Positions 8,464 to 16,934 of a stretch of DNA of 64,000 nucleotides are shown piece by piece (position 1 is the first letter of the stretch; each line of letters begins with the position of its first letter). This DNA comes from Ruminiclostridium josui JCM 17888 (GTDB lineage Bacteria > Bacillota > Clostridia > Acetivibrionales > DSM-1351), in assembly GCF_000526495.1 (NCBI RefSeq), contig NZ_JAGE01000001.1, positions 2,972,001 to 3,036,000 of the forward strand. The letters are read 5' to 3'. Below the pieces are notes generated by a model, which was given only the letters and a program-made list of their open reading frames with translations, had not been told where the DNA came from and ran no database searches. The position numbers and the translations under genes were made by a program.

Positions 8464-11457
8464 ATGAATAAAAAAATTGGGATAGTATGTATTTTGCTGG
8501 TGTTTATGGCGATTCTGCCAATCGCCGGATATAGACTATTGGCAGATAAAAATTTCGAAGGAAATGTCTCAAATGCACAGACTATAACAAAAAATGAGGA
8601 TTTACGAGGGGTATGGATTGCATCAGTGTCTAATATAGATTTTCCTTCGAAGCCTGGTATCAGTTCAGAAAATCAGAAAAAGGAACTGGATGAAATAGTG
8701 AAAAATACCAAATATATGGGGCTCAATGCTATCTTTTTTCAAGTAAGACCCACGGGAGATGCTCTTTATAAATCATCAATTTTTCCATGGTCAAAATACT
8801 TGACGGGAAAACAAGGGAAAGCTAACGATAATGGTTTTGACCCTTTGGCATATATAATTCAACAGGCTCATAAAGAAGGAATACAGGTTCATGCCTGGAT
8901 TAATCCTCTCAGACTATCAATGGGAACAGCATCTAAACCTGACAAGGACGTAAATGTACTTTCAGCAGATCATCCTGCCAGAAAAATACCTGAGGCAGTT
9001 GTTGCGGCTCCAACAGGACAGTTGTATCTTGATCCTGGTAATCCGGCTGCCATAAAACTGATAACAGACGGAGTAGCTGAAATAGTAAAAAAATATGATG
9101 TAGATGGTATACATTTTGATGACTATTTTTATCCGTCTAAATCAGATAGCAATGGTGTTGATTTTAACGACTCGGCTACTTATAAGAAATATAAGGGTAG
9201 TTTTAACAACAAGGATGATTGGAGACGTAATAACATAAATACACTTGTTAAAAGTACCTACGATACTGTAAAAAGTATAAAGCAATCGGTTCAGTTTGGT
9301 ATAAGTCCATTTGCAATATGGTCAAACAAAGACAGAAACGTAGAGGGCTCAAATACACAAGGTGGTATATCAACATATTATGACCACTATGCGGATTCTA
9401 AAAAGTGGGTAAAGGAAGGATATATTGATTACATAGCACCTCAGATTTATTGGAATATAGGCTTCAAGGTAGCAGATTATACTGTATTGGTAAACTGGTG
9501 GAAAGAAGTTTGCAGGGATACAAACGTGAAACTATATGTGGGCCATGCTGCATATAAAATAAATGATACATCACAATCAAATGACTGGCTTGACCCATTG
9601 CAAATTCCAAAGCAAATTGAATACAACAGGAAAAGCAATGCTGTAGACGGAAGTATATTCTATGGTTATTCAAAGTTGAAAGACAATACACTTGGTATAA
9701 AAGACAAACTCAGAGGGATATTTGTATACGACAGAGACCCTGGAAGTGCCGTACCTGAGGATAGACAGCTTTATATAGCTTCTCCGTCCAACGGTTATAA
9801 AACTTCAGCATCCAAAGTAAGTATTTTGGGGGGCGGTGACCCAAAACAACCTATATATCTTAACGGTAAGAAAATTGAGATAACGAATAACGGTTACTTT
9901 ACAATATATACCGATTTGAAAGTAGGGGAAAACAAACTTGTATTCACCCACAAGGGTAAGGAAACGGTATTAAAGATAACTCGCAATAGTAGCACAAACT
10001 CAAGTACTTACAAAATGTCAAAGGTTGAGTTCAGAAGTGGTTATTTTTCTCCTACCCAGAGTATGACTATGCAGACAGGTCAAAAGATTACTTTTTCCTG
10101 TCAGGCTCCTGCGGGTTCTAAGGTTTGGGTTGAAATCGGAGGATATAAGACAGAGTTGAAACAGACAGCCACAGTTGATGAAAACAAAGGAACACTAACA
10201 CCTGCTAAATACTCAGGAACATTTACAATGCCACAGGTTTCAGGTAAAGAAAGGATTAAAAGTCTTGGAAAACCTGTTTTTGTAATGGAATACAAAGGCA
10301 AAAAAATAACCTCAAAGCAAAGCAATACAATAAGTATACAATCATCAAAATACTACAAATATGCTGTTGCTAGTACAAAGGACGCAGAAGCTGTAGCACG
10401 TTCAGGTCCGTCTACGGATTATTCAAGAATCACACCTTTGATAAACGGTGCCACAGACTATATAGTAGGTCAGCAGAACGATTTTTACTTGTTAAAGAGC
10501 GGAGTGTGGACAGCTGCAAGCAATGTAAAGGTTATAAACGATAAGGCACTTTCAGCCAACAAAATTTCAGCTGTAACCTTAAAGTCAAACGGGAGCTATA
10601 CGGATATTAGCTTTAAAATGCCTGTCAATGCAGTGTTTGGAGTTGAGGCGGATTCAAAAACTCTCAAATTGACCATATATAATACATCAGGTATGAATGT
10701 TAGTAAATCAATACCATCAGGTGCTCCATTCTCTGCAGTTAAGTATAAAGCTGTTAACGGCGGAGCGCAGTATACTTTTGAGTTGAAATCAACCAACAAT
10801 TATTTTGGCTATTATGCTGAATATAAAAATGGCTCACTTGTATTTTCCATTAAAAATGCACCAAAGATTTCTGGGAGTGGTTCAAAGCCACTGACTGGTT
10901 TAAAGGTAGTCCTTGATGCAGGGCATGGAGGCTCTGAATCAGGTGCAACGGGGCCAATGGGGAAATACGGACTCTATGAAAAACATATAAATCTGGCAAT
11001 AACTTTAAATGCAAGAAAGTATCTGCAATCACTTGGAGCAACGGTTATTATGACAAGGACTTCCGATAAAACTGTCAGCCTTAATGATAGAGCTAGCATT
11101 ATAAGAAAGGAAAAACCAGATATTGCAGTTTCAATCCATAATAATTCAATGGATGTGACTGCTGACTATACTAAGCACACAGGGTTACTGGTACTATACT
11201 CTAAAGATAGCTCAAAAGCAGCAGCAGGCTATATCAAAGACCAATTGGTGACAGACCTAAAGAGGAGGGATGATGGCTACAGGTGGCAAAGCCTTTCAGT
11301 GTGTACTGTTACCCAATCACCAGCAATTCTTATTGAGGGAGGATTTATGTCAAATCCGGCTGAGTATGAGTGGCTGGCAGATTATAATAATCAGGTTAAG
11401 ATAGGTAACTCTATTGGTAAAGCCATTGAAAAATGGGCGTATACAAATGCAAGATAA
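8464..11457 (+). CDS. GHL10 domain - N-acetylmuramoyl-L-alanine amidase fusion, exported
   Basis: This is a 997-residue exported cell-wall protein. I prefer the ATG at 8464, after a GGGGG Shine-Dalgarno, to an in-frame TTG at 8452. The N-terminus has Lys residues and one hydrophobic segment. Residues ~45-370 form a GHL10 (DUF187) TIM-barrel-like domain starting LRGVWIAS. Next come a linker with beta-rich modules (~400-620), an SH3b-like segment near 640-700 and an AMIN-like beta domain near 700-800. The C-terminal ~185 residues are an Amidase_3 domain with its zinc ligands: DAGHGG, the Glu of GLYEK, SIHNN and ILIEGGFMSN. The likely job is cleavage of peptidoglycan glycan and peptide parts in division, sporulation or wall turnover. 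Confidence 0.88.
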   Translation: MNKKIGIVCILLVFMAILPIAGYRLLADKNFEGNVSNAQTITKNEDLRGVWIASVSNIDFPSKPGISSENQKKELDEIVKNTKYMGLNAIFFQVRPTGDALYKSSIFPWSKYLTGKQGKANDNGFDPLAYIIQQAHKEGIQVHAWINPLRLSMGTASKPDKDVNVLSADHPARKIPEAVVAAPTGQLYLDPGNPAAIKLITDGVAEIVKKYDVDGIHFDDYFYPSKSDSNGVDFNDSATYKKYKGSFNNKDDWRRNNINTLVKSTYDTVKSIKQSVQFGISPFAIWSNKDRNVEGSNTQGGISTYYDHYADSKKWVKEGYIDYIAPQIYWNIGFKVADYTVLVNWWKEVCRDTNVKLYVGHAAYKINDTSQSNDWLDPLQIPKQIEYNRKSNAVDGSIFYGYSKLKDNTLGIKDKLRGIFVYDRDPGSAVPEDRQLYIASPSNGYKTSASKVSILGGGDPKQPIYLNGKKIEITNNGYFTIYTDLKVGENKLVFTHKGKETVLKITRNSSTNSSTYKMSKVEFRSGYFSPTQSMTMQTGQKITFSCQAPAGSKVWVEIGGYKTELKQTATVDENKGTLTPAKYSGTFTMPQVSGKERIKSLGKPVFVMEYKGKKITSKQSNTISIQSSKYYKYAVASTKDAEAVARSGPSTDYSRITPLINGATDYIVGQQNDFYLLKSGVWTAASNVKVINDKALSANKISAVTLKSNGSYTDISFKMPVNAVFGVEADSKTLKLTIYNTSGMNVSKSIPSGAPFSAVKYKAVNGGAQYTFELKSTNNYFGYYAEYKNGSLVFSIKNAPKISGSGSKPLTGLKVVLDAGHGGSESGATGPMGKYGLYEKHINLAITLNARKYLQSLGATVIMTRTSDKTVSLNDRASIIRKEKPDIAVSIHNNSMDVTADYTKHTGLLVLYSKDSSKAAAGYIKDQLVTDLKRRDDGYRWQSLSVCTVTQSPAILIEGGFMSNPAEYEWLADYNNQVKIGNSIGKAIEKWAYTNAR

Positions 11458-11505
11458 TGTATAATATAAAATGGGAAGAAAATTTAATACCTGTATAACA
11501 GAATT

Positions 11506-11541
11506 AAACCACGTCAATAATTGTATTGAGGTGGTTTTTTT
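11506..11541 (+). terminator. Terminator of the amidase gene, overlapping the next RBS
   Basis: Arms 11506-11519 and 11524-11537 pair with one central mismatch and run into seven Ts. The 3' arm also contains GAGGTGG, the only Shine-Dalgarno for the ATG at 11542. Confidence 0.75.
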
Positions 11542-12522
11542 ATGAAAAGTGTGGGTATACCAAAAGGACTATATTATTACAAATATTCGACACTATGGGA
11601 AGCCTTTTTTAGAAATCTTGGTGTAGATGTAATAGTTTCTGATACTACCAATAAAAAAATACTTACAAATGGTTCCAATAAATGTGTTTCAGAAGCATGT
11701 ATACCTATTAAGGCGTATTTTGGTCACGTAATGGAATTGATAGGTAAAGTTGATTATTTATTTATGCCGAGATTTACAAGTATTGCTAGAAAACAATATA
11801 TATGCCCTGAAGTTTGTGGTGTAACTGATATGATACGTAATTCCGTTAAAGACCTTCCGGAAATAATTGATACTGAAATAAACTTAAGGGAATCTCCTAA
11901 AAATTCATGGCATGCGGCCCTTTATACTGGAGAGTTTTTGACGAGTGACAGGAAGAAAATAAGCAGTGCTTACAAAGAAGCTTTAAATGAGTATAAGAGC
12001 AAGCGAAGAGCATTGAAATTTGCTGATACAGAGATTGGTGCATTTCCTGAAAAGAATAAATTGACTATTGCAGTATTAGGTCATAGCTACACTGTTTATG
12101 ATACATTTCTCAATATGGAACTTACGAAAAAACTAAATAAATTCGGTGCAAATGTGGTGACACTTGATATGCTGGATTATATGGTATCAAAGGATAGTTG
12201 TAAGGATTTGGATAAACAGTTCTTCTGGGATTACGGCACAAGGGCATATGGAGGCACTATACAGCTTATTAAGAGTGGCAGAATAGACGGTATTCTGGCG
12301 CTTACATCTTTTGGCTGCGGTGTAGACAGCTTTGTAGACGAACTTGTAGAAAATAAGATAAGGAAGGAAAGCGATATACCGTTTATGAAGCTGGTACTGG
12401 ACGAACATTCTGCAGAAGCCGGATTTTTAACCAGACTCGAGGCATTTATTGATATGATTGTAAGGAGGCGTAATAATGATTTTTACATTTCCACATCTGG
12501 GAAACACTTATATAATTGCTAA
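11542..12522 (+). CDS. 2-hydroxyacyl-CoA dehydratase-like / DUF2229 protein (COG3580-like)
   Basis: The protein resembles the HgdB-like subunits that accompany 2-hydroxyglutaryl-CoA dehydratase activases. The start VGIPKGLYYYKY and the conserved Cys in NKCVSEACIPIKAYFGH and ICPEVCG fit the DUF2229-type family, in which cysteines probably hold an iron-sulfur cluster. It is the first of three overlapping genes ending in an ATPase activase; other clostridia often carry the same parts fused in one ~1,400-residue protein. No dehydratase substrate can be read from the context. The reaction remains unknown; ATP-driven low-potential electron transfer is the reasonable guess. Confidence 0.65.
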   Translation: MKSVGIPKGLYYYKYSTLWEAFFRNLGVDVIVSDTTNKKILTNGSNKCVSEACIPIKAYFGHVMELIGKVDYLFMPRFTSIARKQYICPEVCGVTDMIRNSVKDLPEIIDTEINLRESPKNSWHAALYTGEFLTSDRKKISSAYKEALNEYKSKRRALKFADTEIGAFPEKNKLTIAVLGHSYTVYDTFLNMELTKKLNKFGANVVTLDMLDYMVSKDSCKDLDKQFFWDYGTRAYGGTIQLIKSGRIDGILALTSFGCGVDSFVDELVENKIRKESDIPFMKLVLDEHSAEAGFLTRLEAFIDMIVRRRNNDFYISTSGKHLYNC

Positions 12523-13591
12523 ATCATTTTTAGATGATTTTGGTGCAGAATATGTAGTTCCTCCTTTCAACAGTGATAAAACACTGGAAATAGGTCTAAA
12601 ATATTGTGCAGAAGCTCATTGCCTTCCCTTTAAACTTTTTGTTGGAAATATGGTACAGGCTTACGAAATGGGAGCTGATACCATGCTTATTACAGGAGGT
12701 TGTGGGCCGTGCAGATTGGGCTATTTTGGAGAGATGCTGAAAAAACAGGCCCAAGATATTGGCATTAAAATGGACTTAATTACTTTGGAGGTACCGGACC
12801 AAGGACTAAAAGAGCTTGCAGCACGTATTCGAAAGGTAAGCGGGACAGCTAATGTATTTAATATAGCCAGAGTAATTAATTCCGCCAAAAACATTTCTGT
12901 CATGCTGGATAATCTGGAGCATCTTGCAAGGGAAAAGCGTTCTGTGCAGAGGGTGAAAGGAAGTGTTGATAAGATTTATCAAGGTTTTCAAAAGGATGTT
13001 CTCAACGTTAAAGGTTCTGAGGAAATAGAAAATCTTATAAAAGATACTGAGACTGCATTAAATCAGGTAGATGTCAACATGGACTTAAAACCTCTTCGAG
13101 TAGGAATTGTTGGTGAGATATTTACTACAATTGAGCCCTATGCAAATTTTTGGCTTGAAAAAATGCTTGGTGAAATAGGAGTAATGGTCACAAGGCCTGT
13201 GACTGTAAGCGGATGGATTATAAATGAAATGATTAAAAAAAGATTACCATTTTTAAAAGACAATAAACATGAGGAAGCTGCAAAAAAATATATGCCTCAT
13301 ATGGTTGGAGGACATGCTCAACACACCGTTGGAAACAGTGTGTTGAATGCACTGCATGGTTATGACGGAGTAATTCATCTTTATCCTTTGGGATGTATGC
13401 CGGAGATAGTATCTCAGGCGATTCTGCCCAGAATTGAGGAAGATTATGGTATACCAATTATGACGGTAATAAGAGATGAAATGACAGGAGAAGCAGGTTT
13501 TGCAACAAGAGTAGAAGCATTTATTGATTTACTAAAAAAGAGAAGGGACGAACATTTGAATGAGCAGAGTAAAATGCTTTATGGGAATTGA
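12476..13591 (+). CDS. 2-hydroxyacyl-CoA dehydratase-like protein (COG3581-like)
   Basis: This is the second protein of the activase operon. The start at 12476 follows AAGGAGG by seven bases and lies inside the 3' end of the previous gene (47-base overlap), so the two are probably translationally coupled. Cys-containing motifs AEAHCLPFKLF and TGGCGPCRLGYFGE resemble HgdB-type Cys clusters. The C-terminal GEAGFATRVEAFIDLL closely echoes the C-terminus of the preceding protein (AEAGFLTRLEAFIDMI). This suggests the two subunits are ancient paralogues. Function is inferred only at family level. Confidence 0.65.
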   Translation: MIFTFPHLGNTYIIAKSFLDDFGAEYVVPPFNSDKTLEIGLKYCAEAHCLPFKLFVGNMVQAYEMGADTMLITGGCGPCRLGYFGEMLKKQAQDIGIKMDLITLEVPDQGLKELAARIRKVSGTANVFNIARVINSAKNISVMLDNLEHLAREKRSVQRVKGSVDKIYQGFQKDVLNVKGSEEIENLIKDTETALNQVDVNMDLKPLRVGIVGEIFTTIEPYANFWLEKMLGEIGVMVTRPVTVSGWIINEMIKKRLPFLKDNKHEEAAKKYMPHMVGGHAQHTVGNSVLNALHGYDGVIHLYPLGCMPEIVSQAILPRIEEDYGIPIMTVIRDEMTGEAGFATRVEAFIDLLKKRRDEHLNEQSKMLYGN

Positions 13592-14531
13592 TGTAGGTTC
13601 TGTAAGCACAAATATAACCTTGATTGATGAAAATAATAATTTACTGGAAAAACTCTATATGAGAACAGACGGACAACCTATAGAGTCCATCAGGACAGGT
13701 TTGACGGATATGTATGAGAGAATGGGTCAAAGCATTGAGATAGTTGGAGTAGGGACAACAGGAAGTGGAAGACAGTTGGCCGCAGCAATAGTTGGTGCTG
13801 ATGTTGTAAAAAATGAAATAACCGCTCATGCAGTAGCAGCTCAGAAAGAAATTCCTGATGTCAGGACAATTATTGAGATAGGCGGCCAGGATTCAAAAAT
13901 TATATTGCTAAAAAATAATGTAGTACATGATTTTGCAATGAATACAGTTTGTGCTGCCGGAACAGGCTCATTTCTTGACAGACAGGCAGCTAGATTAGGA
14001 ATATCCATAGAGGATTTCGGAGCATATGCAGTAAGGTCTGAAAATCCTGTGAGAATTGCCGGCAGATGTGCAGTATTTGCTGAAAGTGATATGATACATA
14101 AGCAGCAAATGGGTTATTCACGTGAAGACATTGTAAGAGGCTTGTGTGATGCACTTGCAAGAAATTATTTGGCAAATCTGGGGAAAGGAAAGAAGCTTGA
14201 AAGCCCTGTGGTTTTTCAAGGCGGTGTTGCTGCCAATATAGGAATAATTCAGGCCTTTGAAAGGGCATTGGATACAAAAATTGTTATTCCCAAAAACTAT
14301 GATGTTATGGGCGCTTATGGTGTTGCCATACTTGCACATGAAGGATTGGGAAGTAGCTATGAAAAAACCAGGTTTGCGGGCTTTGATAGACTCATGGGGG
14401 ATTATAAAGCAAAAAGCCGTGAGTGTGATGGCTGTTCAAACGGTTGCGAAGTAGTTCAGATAATAATTGATAGTAACCCGGTTGCATGCTGGGGTGACAG
14501 ATGCGGAAAATGGAGTGGAGCAGCCGTATAA
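13560..14531 (+). CDS. Acyl-CoA dehydratase activase ATPase (BadF/BadG/BcrA/BcrD family)
   Basis: This ASKHA-fold ATPase is of the HgdC type, which uses ATP hydrolysis and a bridging 4Fe-4S cluster to push an electron into a dehydratase. The ATPase start MGIDVGSVSTNITLID and IEIGGQDSKII are visible. The cluster-ligand cysteines lie in TVCAAGTGSFLD and AGRCAVFAESDMIH. A Cys-rich tail (CDGCSNGCEV...CWGDRCGKW) is extra relative to HgdC (~260 residues) and may hold a further metal site. It overlaps the upstream gene by 32 bases and is the last gene before a strong terminator. Confidence 0.85.
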   Translation: MSRVKCFMGIDVGSVSTNITLIDENNNLLEKLYMRTDGQPIESIRTGLTDMYERMGQSIEIVGVGTTGSGRQLAAAIVGADVVKNEITAHAVAAQKEIPDVRTIIEIGGQDSKIILLKNNVVHDFAMNTVCAAGTGSFLDRQAARLGISIEDFGAYAVRSENPVRIAGRCAVFAESDMIHKQQMGYSREDIVRGLCDALARNYLANLGKGKKLESPVVFQGGVAANIGIIQAFERALDTKIVIPKNYDVMGAYGVAILAHEGLGSSYEKTRFAGFDRLMGDYKAKSRECDGCSNGCEVVQIIIDSNPVACWGDRCGKWSGAAV

Positions 14532-14547
14532 ATAAAAGTGAAAGTTT

Positions 14548-14602
14548 ATACAGCTATAGCCGAGAGATAATGGGTTCCCGGTTATAGCTGTATTTACTTT
14601 TT
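14548..14602 (+). terminator. Terminator of the activase operon
   Basis: A 15-bp stem (14548-14562 with 14579-14593, one G-U) is followed by a T-rich run. Confidence 0.8.
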
Positions 14603-14683
14603 ATATACTTATTATGTATTGTAATGTAAAATAGAATCGCTTATAATCAAATTATTAAGAGATAAAAAAGTGGGAGAAATTTT

Positions 14684-15640
14684 ATGCGATACATAAAGGA
14701 TTTACAGCCATATAATAAATTCTGGGGGAACTGTATTGTGAATATGTTCCTTTCAATACTTACAAAAGTTGACGTAAGCTATGAACCACTTGCATATCTC
14801 AATTATTATGAGTATAGCTATTATCCAGATAATGTTTTTCATTTGGATTACACCCAAGAGTACTACGATTTTTTCGCAAATAATATCTTTAAATATGAAT
14901 CATTCAATTTTAAGAATAAAGAGAATTTTATACAAGAGTTTAAAGCTGTTCTCATGAACAATTTATATGCAACTCTCAATGTTGATTTATATTACTGGAA
15001 TAGCACAGGGTATTATTTTAATAAAATTCATACATCTCATTTTGCTTTTGTTACAGGTTTCGATGAAGAAAAAGATGTTTTTTACGCATTTGAAGATGAT
15101 GTAAACTTATTTTATAATATAAGAGCAATTAGTACCAATGAAGTGATTCAAGCTTTTCATTCACCACTTAAACAAATTAAGTCAGATTATAGAATTCTTA
15201 CTTTTAAAACTGATTCAATTCCCTCTTATGAGATAGACATAAATCAGTTTACAAAATGTACAGAGCAACTGATTTATAATTTGGATATGCTTATAGAAAG
15301 GCATGAAGTTGTAAATAAAACAATGATAATTGAGGATGCTTCTAAAATTTATCATTACAATTATGAGTTTTCTAAAATATCAAACAGGTTAAAAGGGAAC
15401 AAGCTGTTACTTTGCTACCTTAAGGATAAGGGACTGTTGGATGAACGCCTCACTGAGGAGTTAAGTGAAGTAATAGACGAGTCTTGTATCACTTGGAAAA
15501 ATATTCAGGGTATATATCTTAAACATTGCCTAAGAAAAAACTTTGCAGAACTTAATCGAATAGAGGATAAAATTGCAGATGCTTTTATGACTGAAAAAGA
15601 AGTGTGGGAAAAAGTTATTGAAAATATAAAAATGAGCTGA
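14684..15640 (+). CDS. BtrH N-terminal-like / C39-like fold protein, orphan
   Basis: This 318-residue protein has no signal peptide or membrane segment and an AT-rich, Tyr/Asn/Phe-rich composition. Two features suggest the papain-like fold seen in BtrH (butirosin acyl-ligase) and related NRPS or RiPP accessory proteins: an early Cys in FWGNCIVNMFLS near residue 18, and a His about 100 residues later in TSHFAFVTGFDEEKDVFYAFED. These would form a Cys-His active site. The C-terminal ~150 residues look helical. No biosynthetic genes surround it, so it is either an orphan or a relic. An IS256 remnant sits 30 bases downstream. Family call is tentative. Confidence 0.45.
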   Translation: MRYIKDLQPYNKFWGNCIVNMFLSILTKVDVSYEPLAYLNYYEYSYYPDNVFHLDYTQEYYDFFANNIFKYESFNFKNKENFIQEFKAVLMNNLYATLNVDLYYWNSTGYYFNKIHTSHFAFVTGFDEEKDVFYAFEDDVNLFYNIRAISTNEVIQAFHSPLKQIKSDYRILTFKTDSIPSYEIDINQFTKCTEQLIYNLDMLIERHEVVNKTMIIEDASKIYHYNYEFSKISNRLKGNKLLLCYLKDKGLLDERLTEELSEVIDESCITWKNIQGIYLKHCLRKNFAELNRIEDKIADAFMTEKEVWEKVIENIKMS

Positions 15641-15662
15641 CGCAAAACAGATAAAAATTAAG

Positions 15663-15670
15663 TTTTGCAT
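15663..15670. repeat. Target-site duplication, left copy
   Basis: TTTTGCAT directly abuts the left terminal inverted repeat of the IS and is repeated at 16909-16916. The 8-bp length is normal for IS256-family elements. Confidence 0.8.
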
Positions 15671-16908
15671 GAGCCTGTGAAGAAAAGTCTGTAAAATCAG
15701 CTTTCTATGATAAAATCAAATTATCATAGGAGGCTATTTTTTATGGCAAGAAGAAAGAATTCGATGAGCGAAGGAAAAAAGAACATTATTGCATCCCTAC
15801 TTCAAGAGTATGACATCAAGACTGCAGAAGACATCCAGGAAGCACTTAAAGACTTGTTAGGGGGTACCATTCAGAGCATGTTGGAAGCCGAGATGGATCA
15901 GCATTTAGGCTATGAACCATACGAACGTTCCAATAACACCAATTACAGGAACGGAAAAAAATCCAAATCAATACAAAGTACATATGGTAAGATGGAAATT
16001 GACGTTCCACAAGATCGAGAATGTTCCTTTGAGCCACAAATCGTGAAGAAGCGTCAAAAGGATATCTCAAGCATTGACCAAAAGATCATTGCTATGTATG
16101 CAAGAGGTTTGACAACTCGCCAGATCTCTGACCAGATCGAAGAAATCTACGGATTTGAAGTTAGTGAAGGCATGGTATCCGATATCACAAACAAACTGCT
16201 TCCAGAAATTGAGGAATGGCAACAACGTCCACTATCCAGCGTTTACCCAATTGTATTCATAGATGCTGTGCACTTCTCTGTTAGGGACAACAATGTCATC
16301 AAGAAGCTGGCTGCATACATCATTCTTGGAATCAATGAAGAAGGCCAAAGATAAGAAGGAGTTTGCTAATGACCTGAAGACAATCTACCATGCCCCTACA
16401 GAGGATACCGGATATGAGCGCATGATGCAAATTACGGACAAGTGGCAGGACCGTTATCCTAACGCCATGAAGAGTTGGTCTACGAACTGGGATATCCTAA
16501 GCCCGATTTTCAAGTTTTCTACGGATGTTCGCAAGGTAATCTACACCCAACCAATGCTATAGAAAGCCTGAAAAGCACATATCGTCGTCTGAATCGTCAA
16601 AGAAGCGTATTTCCAAGTGACACAGCCCTCTTAAAGGCCATATATCTAGCAACCTTTGAGGCAACCAAGAAGTGGACTATGGCTCTCCGTAACTGGGGTA
16701 AAGTCTACGGTGAGTTGTCCATCATGTATGAGGGCAGGCTTCAGCAATAAAATCAGGACAATCAAAAACACCCTTTTGGAAGGGTGCTATTGACATGCCA
16801 TTAATTTACTATTATATTGTAGACAAGTTATGAAAGCCAGCATCTGGCCTTCACAACTCTAATAAAATTATCATAGAAAGCTATTTACAGAGATTATTTC
16901 ACACACTC
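15671..16908. mobile_element. IS256-family insertion sequence, decayed
   Basis: The element is about 1.24 kb. Its ends are ~41-bp imperfect inverted repeats: both start GAG, share TGTGAA and CTGTAAA, and end AGCTTTCTATGATAA. It is flanked by the 8-bp duplication TTTTGCAT. A complete IS256-type element is nearer 1.4 kb; the shortfall matches a deletion inside the transposase. It lies beside a GCAAAAC/GTTTTGC hairpin after the BtrH-like gene and ends under 30 bases from the 3' end of the acyl-CoA ligase gene. Confidence 0.88.
15743..16750 (+). pseudogene. IS256-family transposase (mutator type), disrupted
   Basis: Translation begins at the ATG at 15743 after AGGAGG. The first reading frame carries the N-terminal half, ending VFIDAVHFSVRDNN...NEEGQR and a stop at 16354; the DDE Asp of FIDAVH is present. 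The next conserved block, DKKEFANDLKTIYHAP, resumes at once in another frame, so about 70 residues with the second catalytic Asp region are missing. A second frameshift falls near 16545, between the VRKVIYT block and TNAIESLKSTYRRLNRQRS. With two frame breaks and an internal deletion the gene cannot make active transposase, though the ends could be mobilised in trans. Confidence 0.88.
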
Positions 16909-16916
16909 TTTTGCAT
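16909..16916. repeat. Target-site duplication, right copy
   Basis: Second TTTTGCAT, directly after the right inverted repeat of the IS256 element; see 15663-15670. Confidence 0.8.
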
Positions 16917-16934
16917 CAGCTCCAGTTTTATAAC

